Position numbers and translations under genes: made by a program
Assembly (NCBI RefSeq): GCF_035762905.1
Contig: NZ_DASUCC010000111.1
Coordinates: forward strand, 1-64,000
Length of the DNA stretch: 64,000 nucleotides
Source of the DNA: DASYTH01 sp035762905
GTDB taxonomy: Bacteria; Actinomycetota; Actinomycetes; Mycobacteriales; Pseudonocardiaceae
Direction: 5' to 3'
Part shown: in pieces, positions 57,318-64,000 of the stretch
Layout of the letters: each line of letters starts with the position of its first letter
Position numbering within the stretch: position 1 is the first letter of the stretch
Notes under the pieces: generated by a model
What the model saw: the letters and a program-made list of their open reading frames with translations, nothing else
Database searches by the model: none
What the model was told of the DNA's origin: nothing

Positions 57318-59174
57318 CTAATCATCCTGGCGTTTGACTGCCCTATCCTTGATGGTTGGATATATGTCTGCAGTTAGATTTACGATAAAGTCGACCTCTT
57401 CGGCAGTCGTGCTCGCCCATTGGGTGTCGTCGTTACTGAGGTAGAGAATCTCTTTTGGTGTGAGCCTATAAAGGTCGACGCGACGGTCGCGGTTGTCATC
57501 TGTGCTGAACACTGCCCATGTCGAGTCATCGAGCCCCAGCACTGCCGGCAAGGGCGTGTGAGTATTGTCGAGTGTCGCGGCGAAAGAGTTTCGCAACGGC
57601 TCCAAACAGACATACTCCTGCCTAAGGACTTCGAGCAGTGACCAGTGATCGTCTTCTGCCGGCGGTTCTGCTACTGCCCTTTCGTACGCCAGGAGGACCG
57701 CAGACCTCTCATCGAGTAGAAAGTCTCTCAGGATCCGCGCGGTGAGCCGCGGAACGGCCAGTGACGTCTCCGTCTGCATGACCAAGCCGAGGCGCTCCAG
57801 ACGGTGCACAGCGGCTTGCAGCTGCATGAGACTTGGTCGACCAGCGAGATGCCTGACGATCTCGACGACGAGGTCTCGCGGGCGTTCGCCGCTGCTGTGC
57901 ATCCAGACAATGGTCGCCAAGATGCCGGTCGCCAATGGGACGTTACGGACTGCTTCATAGAGTTCCTGGACGATAACCGGTAGACTCCGCGCCGCTTGCC
58001 CGAGCTCCGCGAGGTCGTTCAGAGCATGTCGAGTTCGCCTGGCGATGTCTTCCAGCAAGTCTTCAGGGCTCATGGCGTCGTCGCTCTTGAGGTAGCGAAC
58101 AACGAGGTGGAGCGTTTCAGCATGCCCTCCCAGGACCGAGGTGAGTCCGTCAAGAGTCTTCTCTGTCAACGTCGAAACCTGCTCGAGCTGTTCGCGTAGA
58201 TAGGTTTGGACGTCATCATCGGGCACGGTGGCGATTAGCCGACTCGGCGGTGGCGTACGGTCATCTTGGTCGCCGAAACTCAAGCGCGTGGATGCGGTGA
58301 TCAAGACAGGGATGTTGGTGCCGCGCGGCAGCAACATGTGGATGTCCTCTTCGGCGCGAACGTCGTCAAGCACAAGCAGGCGGATGGCCTTAAATCGGGT
58401 GGCGAGGTCACGGAAACGAGCGATGCACTGCTCATCGGACAGCGGGCCATCGTCGATGCCTTCGCGCAGCAACACCTGCCGTATGTCACGTTCGTAGAGT
58501 CCGCGACGCCGCAGTCGTATGATCTGGCTGATTTGAGGCGGCCCAACCTGGTCAGCGAAGCGGCGAGCCAATGTGGACTTGCCAACGCCGTCTAGTCCCC
58601 AGATCACGAACAGACCGCCCTCGTCTGCCGCAAGCTCTCGGTAGGTCCGGCGCAACCAGGCAAGATCTTCGGACCGGGGAATCCACGGTGCTGCTGGGGC
58701 TCGGTCGCCCGGTTTCGGATCCTGCATCCTCAGCTGATACAGCCGGATCCACGAGGCAAACTGGTCAACATACGCACTGTTGAATCCTCGGATCGTATGC
58801 CAGCTCGGTTTTGATGTAACGGTCGATGCGGCGAACTCCTGACGCTGGCGGGCGTTGGCCTCTTTTGACTTGTCCGTCAAGCCGAAGATCAGCCGGAGCG
58901 TGGCCGGGTTGGAGATAGATCCTGCCGCAGAGTCCGGAAGAGTCATCGGAATCGTCGTTTCAGCAGCAGCCACGACGCTGATGAGCATGGCGCGAATGTC
59001 TTCCAGACGTACCTGATCTGTCGGTGTGCCGTCGGCCGTGGCTATTGCGCTAATGAGTGCTGATGGCCGGAAGGCCGGTCGGCGCCCGAGTAGCACCCCG
59101 AACGGCGTCTTGCGCCAGACGTCAAGCTCTCGCTCAAGCGAACCCGCTTCTTCGGTGTCAGCTTGTCGCTCCAT
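57318..59174 (-). CDS. STAND-type NTPase (NB-ARC-like) of unknown role
   Basis: A 618-residue signalling ATPase. Residues 1-180 are a helical N-terminal region without a known effector motif (ERELDVWRKTPFGVLLGRRP, ATLRLIFGLTDKSKEAN). The NTPase core has Walker A VIWGLDGVGKSTLARRF near residue 200, Walker B IRLLVLDDVRAEED, PVLITASTRLSFGDQ (sensor) and GGHAETLHLVVRYL. A winged-helix-like part and a C-terminal domain (LDNTHTPLPAVLGLDDSTWA, YRLTPKEILYLSNDDTQW) follow. Codon usage is clearly less GC-rich than the core genes. STAND proteins act in bacterial immunity or transcription; which applies is not visible. ATG 59174 is preferred to GTG 59195. Confidence 0.78.
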   Translation of the reverse strand: MERQADTEEAGSLERELDVWRKTPFGVLLGRRPAFRPSALISAIATADGTPTDQVRLEDIRAMLISVVAAAETTIPMTLPDSAAGSISNPATLRLIFGLTDKSKEANARQRQEFAASTVTSKPSWHTIRGFNSAYVDQFASWIRLYQLRMQDPKPGDRAPAAPWIPRSEDLAWLRRTYRELAADEGGLFVIWGLDGVGKSTLARRFADQVGPPQISQIIRLRRRGLYERDIRQVLLREGIDDGPLSDEQCIARFRDLATRFKAIRLLVLDDVRAEEDIHMLLPRGTNIPVLITASTRLSFGDQDDRTPPPSRLIATVPDDDVQTYLREQLEQVSTLTEKTLDGLTSVLGGHAETLHLVVRYLKSDDAMSPEDLLEDIARRTRHALNDLAELGQAARSLPVIVQELYEAVRNVPLATGILATIVWMHSSGERPRDLVVEIVRHLAGRPSLMQLQAAVHRLERLGLVMQTETSLAVPRLTARILRDFLLDERSAVLLAYERAVAEPPAEDDHWSLLEVLRQEYVCLEPLRNSFAATLDNTHTPLPAVLGLDDSTWAVFSTDDNRDRRVDLYRLTPKEILYLSNDDTQWASTTAEEVDFIVNLTADIYPTIKDRAVKRQDD

Positions 59175-59345
59175 GACTGCCGATCGACCCCTCACTCACA
59201 TCGCAGAACTCGCTCAGTCTGCGCTCATTTTATGAGGCTCACTAGAGGAAGAGTCTGGGTCGAGGTCGCGAACCAGGTCGATCTCACCACATCAACCGCA
59301 CGGCGCAGGCGCACCGGCCTCACGTGCATCGAGAAAGGGATCGCA

Positions 59346-59786
59346 ATGAAACCCCTCAACCGGGTCGCTGGCGTCATCATGGCGACTGGTCTCGCCTTCG
59401 GCGGGGCGGGTCAGGCGGTGGCAGCCACGACCGCAGTCCCGAGCCCGCATATCGTGGAGGTCGGCGCCCAGACCTCGACCAGCCCGGGCATCCTGGCCTC
59501 CAGCGCCGCCCGCCACGCGGCGGCCGCGGACGGGACCGCCACCGCGCCGAACGGCAACGACACTGTTAACTCGCCTGTCGTCAGGCTCGTGATCGAGGCG
59601 CTCAAGCGCGCGGGCAAGCCCATCTACGATGCCGCTGTCCACTTCGTCCGTCAGGGCTGGCACGCGTTCCAAGGCTGGTGGAGTGGCCTGCCCTGGTGGA
59701 TCAAGGGTCCGGTGGAGTGGGCTGCTGGCGGCGGCGCCTGGGAGGTCTTCGTCGCCATCTGCAACCACCTGGGCATCCGCTGGTGA
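59346..59786 (+). CDS. Small secreted protein with Trp-rich C-terminus
   Basis: A 146-residue protein starting at ATG 59346, after GAGAAAGGGA. MKPLNRVAGVIMATGLAFGG then AGQAVAA is a cleavable signal peptide. The mature part has a Thr/Ser/Ala-rich linker and then a 45-residue amphipathic, aromatic tail: FVRQGWHAFQGWWSGLPWWI, KGPVEWAAGGGAWEVFVAIC and NHLGIRW. Such tails occur in membrane-active peptides and bacteriocins, but no family is recognised. It is divergent from the STAND NTPase gene with 171 bp between the starts. A perfect terminator follows. Confidence 0.72.
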   Translation: MKPLNRVAGVIMATGLAFGGAGQAVAATTAVPSPHIVEVGAQTSTSPGILASSAARHAAAADGTATAPNGNDTVNSPVVRLVIEALKRAGKPIYDAAVHFVRQGWHAFQGWWSGLPWWIKGPVEWAAGGGAWEVFVAICNHLGIRW

Positions 59787-59881
59787 GTCGAGGATGACCG
59801 TCGAGTAGCCGCACCGAGAGGTGTGCCTGGCGACACATCGCCGCTGGCGGTCGACAACGGCTGGAGCTGTCCGTTTCGTGA

Positions 59882-59918
59882 AAGCGCCTCCACCACCCGC
59901 TGGGTGGTGGAGGCGCTT
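59882..59918 (+). terminator. Perfect 17-bp hairpin terminator
   Basis: AAGCGCCTCCACCACCC (59882-59898) and its exact complement (59902-59918) flank a 3-base GCT loop, about 95 bp after the secreted-protein stop. It is followed by a TCTCACGACC stretch rather than a long T run. Confidence 0.85.
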
Positions 59919-60167
59919 CTCACGACCTCCGGGTCAGCCGACGTCGCCGTCGTAGCCCAGGAGCCGTCGCCCCAGGCCACGGTCGTTGCCCGACCGACGT
60001 CCGCCACGGATAGTGGCGGCGAAGAAGTTAGATGAAGGAGCTGTTAGGTGTACTGCGCCGGGAGGTTGTGAACGGGCGCAGACGTGAGCGGATGACCGTG
60101 GAATGAGGGAGGACCTCCGGGTTCGGTGTGGACTGCGACGTCTACACCCAGCCCACGGAGGTCCTCG

Positions 60168-60493
60168 TGTCCCACCGTATGCCCTGCTGAGTCCCCCTGG
60201 CAGACAGCGCATGGCACGGTGTGTCGTGGACGGCCATAGCCTCTACGAGGAGCCGCCGAGCGGTTCCAGGTCTCGGTGGCCACCGCTCAACGCTGGGCCA
60301 ACCGGTATCGCACCGAGGGCGAGGCGGGCATGACCGAACGGTCCAGCCGCCCAGGTTCCAGCCCGCGCCGCACCCCCACACTTACCAAACGACGGATCAT
60401 CGAGGTCCGCCTGCTGCGGCGGTGGGCCCGGCCCGGATCGCGTACTTCCTGCGGCTGGTGCCCCTCCACGGTGAGCCGGGTTATGACCCACTA
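60168..60493 (+). pseudogene. IS481-family transposase, N-terminal remnant
   Basis: GGAGG at 60151-60155 precedes GTG TCC CAC CGT ATG (MSHRM). After two frame shifts the sequence continues VSVATAQRWANRYRTEGEAG, MTERSSRPGSSPRRTPTLTK and RRIIEVRLLRRW, the IS481 helix-turn-helix and linker. It then decays at PSTVSRVMTH and stops. The DDE catalytic domain is missing. Inverted copies of AGGACCTCCG/CGGAGGTCCT around 60110-60160 may be the element's end. Confidence 0.7.
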
Positions 60494-60819
60494 ACGCTTG
60501 GCCCGCCCTGGGCGAAGGCAGTGGCCATCTCGTGTTGCCAGGCCAGTGCTCGTTGATGGGCACCCAGGTTCGGCGGCGCCGCGGGTGATCCGGGCGGCGA
60601 CGTGCAACAGCCTGTAGCGCAGGATCTTGGGCTCGACCAGGGCCAGCTCGCCGTCCAGCAGGATCGTCTGGGCCCAGGCCAGCAGGTCGATCGCGGTCAG
60701 CGCGAGCTCCAGCCAAGCCTGGTTGACCGCGAACAGCCTCGAGGGAACCTGCCGATCCCGGTGTGTTTGCCGGTGCGGATGCGGTCCTTCACCCCGGCAT
60801 GCGCCCGGCGCAAGGCCAT
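60485..60819 (-). pseudogene. IS1380-family transposase, C-terminal remnant
   Basis: Read leftwards: RRAHAGVKDRIRTGKHTGIG, RFP, then after a shift LFAVNQAWLELALTAIDLLA, WAQTILLDGELALVEPKILR, YRLLHVAARITRG and TWVPINEHWPGNT. These segments match the end of IS1380-type transposases (AHARVEDRIR, NQAWL, LLHVAARL). The catalytic N-terminal two-thirds is absent, so it cannot move by itself. Confidence 0.7.
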
Positions 60820-60958
60820 CGTCGCGATCTTCGGCGGGGATGACGGCAAGCCCCGGTCGGGGACTGAAGGCTCACCGCGGTCGAGCAGGCGCCAACAGGC
60901 GAAGCCTGCAAACAAGTAGCCACCTCAATTACGCGGCGTACGCCGCGAACACACCAAA

Positions 60959-61016
60959 GGCGGGAGCCGTCTGTGCGCAGCGACTAACAGTGGTCACCAC
61001 AGACTAAGCTCCCGCC
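60959..61016. repeat. Long imperfect inverted repeat
   Basis: GGCGGGAGC (60959-60967) pairs with GCTCCCGCC (61008-61016). Inside it GTCTGTG (60969-60975) pairs with CACAGAC (60998-61004). Just upstream GCGGCGTACGCCGC is a perfect palindrome. It may be a transcription terminator or an old insertion-sequence end. Confidence 0.55.
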
Positions 61017-61055
61017 TGAGTTCAGGCTAGGACATACGCGTCAGAATTACCGCGA

Positions 61056-61178
61056 CTAATTGCCCTTGTTCTTACGACGCTGCGTCTCCTCGTGCAGCCG
61101 CCGAAGCTCGGCCTCACGGGCTTCCTGCTCTGCCTGCTCTTTCTTCTTCGCGTCGTCATCTCGATTGGCGAAGTCCAT
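61056..61178 (-). CDS. Small charged coiled-coil protein (40 aa)
   Basis: ATG 61178 to TAG 61056 encodes MDFANRDDDAKKKEQAEQEA followed by REAELRRLHEETQRRKNKGN. GAGAGG lies 8 bases upstream. Nearly all residues are charged or Gln/Ala, a single long helix. Frame and start context look genuine but no family is recognised. The 250 bp upstream (61200-61450) is markedly AT-richer than the surroundings. Confidence 0.5.
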   Translation of the reverse strand: MDFANRDDDAKKKEQAEQEAREAELRRLHEETQRRKNKGN

Positions 61179-61445
61179 CGGGTTACCTCTCAGCCAAAGG
61201 AATGGGAGAGGTGGCGCCACCCGATAGAGACGCTAGAAACGATAGGAAAAGCCGTCGAGAGTCGAAAGCTGAAAACAAGAAAGAAAGCCGAAGATAAGTC
61301 AATCGAAAGCGGAGCGATGCCCCGGCAGAAGCTCAACCGACATGCGAAACGCCTGCTCCGAAGAGAGCGGACGCGAAGTGGGGCCGACGATCACTAGGTG
61401 TGACGTACGAGAATCGGTCCGCCTATCGTACATAAGCAAGCTAAA

Positions 61446-62290
61446 TCAATACTCTTCCACGGCGGCGGTAAAGAACGTACGCGTCGAAAACATTTGCCCG
61501 TGTGTTCTATGGCGCCCCATGGGTCGCCTCCGGTTTCGAGGTGGCGGCGGATCAACAACGACCAGCGCTGTGTCTCGTGGATCGCTGGTGAGGAGGTCGG
61601 TGTGGTCGATCCACGCCCACTCATAGACGCGGTGGCCTTTTCGCGCCGACCCCGGCCGAGAGCCGCTGCCAGGCCCTGCGGGGCAGGCGGGCGGCGATGG
61701 CGTGGCGCGGTCGGGCCCGTTCGCGGTCGGGACCCGTCGGTCGCAGCCGATGGCCAGCATGTACCCGACCCGTTGGGTTTCCAACTCGGCGCGCAGGTCG
61801 GGGTCGGCGCCGTAGACTTCGTCGCCGGTGACCCACCGCGCCGGTACTCCGGCCACTAGGGCTCGGGTGAGCATCCCGGTCGCGAGCGCCGGTTTGGTGG
61901 CGAACCCGACCTCGGCGGGGACTCCAGCGTCGTCGAGCCGCTACGGATCGGTGGTCCAGCAGCGGGGCAGGTAAAGCTCGCGGTCGATCAATGCGTGCCC
62001 ACCGCGTCCGGCGTAAGCCAGATAGACCGCGACTTGCGCGTTCTCGATCCGCCCGGCGGTGCCGGTGTAGTGGCGTTGCACTCCGACGGTGTGGTGGCCC
62101 TTCTTGAGTCGCCGGTCTCGTCCACCACCAAGATCCCGTCGGTGTCGCCGAGCGCGCCGATGACGTAGTCGCGGAGATCATCACGAACCCCGTCGGTGTC
62201 CCACCGCGCCCGGGCCAGCAGGTGCTGCATGCCATGCGCATCACGGTCACCGACATGCTCTGCGATCGTCCAGCAGTTCTTGCGCGGCAG
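61446..62290 (-). pseudogene. IS701-family transposase remnant
   Basis: Read leftwards from 62290: PRKNCWTIAEHVGDRDAHGM, QHLLARARWDTDGVRDDLRD, VDETGD (catalytic Asp segment), then shifted frames giving an RELYLPRCW-like stretch, FATKPALA, and LTRALVAGVPARWVTGDEVY (second catalytic Asp) and YMLAIGCDRRV, ending in KGHRVYEWAWIDH. At least three frameshifts and one stop are present. Its first codons are fused in frame to the end of an oxidoreductase fragment at about 62290. Confidence 0.75.
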
Positions 62291-63255
62291 CGCGACCAAG
62301 TGGCCTACGGCCGGGCGAGCGAGCGTGACCGCCGAGTGCATCACCGCCAGGTAGAGGCCGGGCACGTCGGCGACCGGGCCGATGATCGGCTCGCCGTCGG
62401 CTGGCATGGGGCGTAGGCCGACCCGGGTGCTGAGCAGCTTGACGTTGGCGGCGCCGCGGAAGGTGGACCGGACGGCGGCCAGAGTCCGTTCGGGCGAGTC
62501 TGCAGCGGCATGGAGCCGGTCGGTGGCGGCCTGCCGCAGATCAAAAGTCGCGGTTGTGGACCACGGTGCGGACCAGACCGGCCGGGGCGCGGAGCCGGAA
62601 GAGCGTCGCCGGTGACGGGTCGACCGGGACGCGAATGCCCAGCGGCGCGGCCAGCGCGGCCGTGGCCACTGCGGCCGCGAGCACCACGGTCGTACCGGCG
62701 AGGGGTCCCGCGGCCGTCTCGACCCCGGCAACCCGACCCGCGGCGTCCCGGCGGACCGCCGTGATCGGGTTGTCCGGATGTACCCGGGCGCCGTGGACGC
62801 GGGCGCCCGCGACCAGTCGCTCGGTCACGCCCACCGGGTCGGCGGTGCCGTCACCGGGTGCCCAGACGGCCCAGTCTGGGGGCTGGCGCAGGGTGGGCTC
62901 GAGCGTCGCCACGGTGGCCGCGTCCACGATCTGCTGCCCGGGTCCGGCCTGTGGCGCGGTGTCCGCCGCGCCCCAGGACAGTGAGCCGGACCAGGTCACG
63001 GGGAGTACCGGCAGTTCGGCCTCGAGCCGGCGGTACTCCTGCGTCGCGGTCACCCGCAGCCCGGCGGCCGGACCGGTGCGTACGCCGGACGCTCCGATCC
63101 AGGCGAAACGAGTCCGCCGTCACGCCGGCGCCCGGCCGCCCGACGTCGACGAGGGTCACGACGGCGCCGGCCCGAGCGGCGTGATAGGCCACCGAGGCCC
63201 CGACGATGCCGGCGCCGACGACCACCAAGTCCCCGCTCACCCGTGGGCTCAACAC
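62291..63255 (-). pseudogene. FAD-dependent (D-amino-acid oxidase-like) oxidoreductase, frameshifted and truncated
   Basis: Starts at GTG/ATG near 63255 with DLVVVGAGIVGASVAYHAAR (dinucleotide-binding GxGxxG). One extra T near 63107 shifts the frame before VTATQEYRRLEAELPVLPVT and TLEPTLRQPPDWAVWAPGDG. A second extra T near 62546 (GACTTTTGAT) shifts it again before DLRQAATDRLHAAADSPERT and GLRPMPADGEPIIGPVADVP. It then reads LAVMHSAVTLARPAVGHLVA and runs into the IS701 remnant, losing the last helix. About 320 of 370 residues are recognisable. Inactive as written. Confidence 0.78.
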
Positions 63256-63752
63256 GTTGACGACCTTATAGTCCGCAGGAGCTTCGCCCCCGCACCCCGA
63301 CCTCTGCTCAGAGATGGCCGCGGAACTGCAGCAGGGTCGGGTCGCGCTGGCGACGGCGCCACCAACATCGCGCCCGAACCAGCCACTAACAACGCCCAGC
63401 GGCTGGCCTGCAACAGCGGTAACGATCTACGGCTGGAGTATTAGCAAGGCGGTGTAGTTGCAAGGACAGTCCTCACCCGCTCTGCCGTCCGTAAAGCCAG
63501 GCGGCAACAAGCTCTTCGACCGAATCGCAACAACCTAAAGACGAACGAGTGTCGCCGTAAAGTCCTAAAGCCTTCGATGGCGGTGCGGATTATCTTAGAT
63601 TCAGATACGCGGACCTCGTTTCGTTCGGGGTCGACCCTATTTCAGGTACATCATTTTAGCGATAGTTGGTCAATATGCTGCAACCCCCTCCAGTAGAAGC
63701 AGACCTGCATGCGCTAGACTTTCTTGATCTGCTCATGAGGAGGTGAGCCGCG
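63256..63752. other. Intergenic stretch of lower GC content
   Basis: No gene or RNA recognised in 500 bp. From about 63430 onwards the sequence is less GC-rich than the rest of the window, as in other recently acquired DNA. AGGAGGTGA at 63738-63746 serves the next gene. Confidence 0.4.
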
Positions 63753-64000
63753 TTGCAAGGTTGGCCGAGACAGCGGCTGGAAGAGGCCGTTGACGAGATC
63801 ATGGGCAACCAGCAGGGTGATGACTCACATCCTCGCGAAAGGTTCTCGTCTGCAACGGTTGTATATGAGGTCAGTACAGGTCGATCTGCAGGCGAAGATC
63901 CAGACCCCGGCCGAATAGTCGGCGAGTTTCTCGCCGACTGCCTAAATAACGCAGAAGAGCACGATGCGGACTTTCTTGACGCTATGATGACGCGCTTAAA
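63753..64000 (+). CDS. Hypothetical protein, partial, runs off the right edge
   Basis: TTG 63753, 6 bases after AGGAGGTGA, opens a frame to the end of the window: MQGWPRQRLEEAVDEIMGNQ, QGDDSHPRERFSSATVVYEV, then GRIVGEFLADCLNNAEEHDA and DFLDAMMTRLK. It is acidic and helical at both ends. No family is recognised. The moderate GC content suggests acquired DNA. Confidence 0.5.
   Translation, partial: MQGWPRQRLEEAVDEIMGNQQGDDSHPRERFSSATVVYEVSTGRSAGEDPDPGRIVGEFLADCLNNAEEHDADFLDAMMTRL

Overview
The window is very GC-rich actinobacterial DNA. Its first 39.7 kb looks like the chromosome of a Pseudonocardiales-type actinomycete. The evidence is a mycothiol-type sigR-rsrA pair, a biotinylated TB7.3-like protein, a PdtaS kinase, WhiB1 and nickel superoxide dismutase. 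The order rsgA-aroA-SRAP-(hydrolase)-sigR-rsrA-TB7.3-pdtaS-whiB1 matches, from established knowledge, the Rv3228-Rv3219 neighbourhood of Mycobacterium tuberculosis.

Region 1 (1-850) is a fragment of a helicase-competent PriA whose codon style differs from the rest; it may be foreign or an assembly join. Region 2 (0.9-24.5 kb) is housekeeping and redox or signalling genes: an rRNA methyltransferase, a WS/DGAT acyltransferase, P5C dehydrogenase, RsgA, AroA, an abasic-site peptidase, the sigR stress module with its own sigR-type promoter, the 24-residue ribosomal protein bL37, PdtaS, WhiB1 with a CRP-like box, an ArsR-SRPBCC pair with twin operators, SodN with its protease SodX, RmlC and malic enzyme. 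Region 3 (24.5-39.7 kb) holds a PAS-GGDEF-EAL protein, a complete glycine-betaine/choline ABC importer, a 21-bp tandem repeat array, and a tightly coupled histidine-degradation operon (hutH-hutU-M20 amidohydrolase-hutF-hutI) facing an IclR regulator.

Region 4 (39.8 kb to the right end) is accessory DNA. It begins where an aldo/keto reductase gene is cut off after about 50 residues. It holds a HEPN-like/zinc-ribbon protein, a STAND NTPase, a secreted Trp-rich peptide, and relics of IS481, IS1380 and IS701 elements. The central feature is a 14,365-bp transposon (41997-56361) that I can delimit to the base: it splits a methyltransferase gene in frame, is flanked by the 6-bp direct repeat CCGCAG, and has imperfect terminal inverted repeats beginning TTCCCT. 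Its left half carries three overlapping tyrosine-recombinase genes plus a small coiled-coil protein (Tn554/RIT-like). Its right half carries cargo: a fused FAD-oxidase/NmrA-type oxidoreductase, a 1,109-residue SARP-STAND-TPR regulator, and a secreted CdtB-like nuclease fused to a ricin-type lectin domain.

The oxidoreductase and toxin genes point away from the regulator and are preceded by near-copies of the same ~110-bp promoter in inverted orientation. This suggests the regulator switches on both sides as one regulon. This mobile, regulated genotoxin-like cassette is the most interesting thing in the window. No rRNA, tRNA or CRISPR array was seen.
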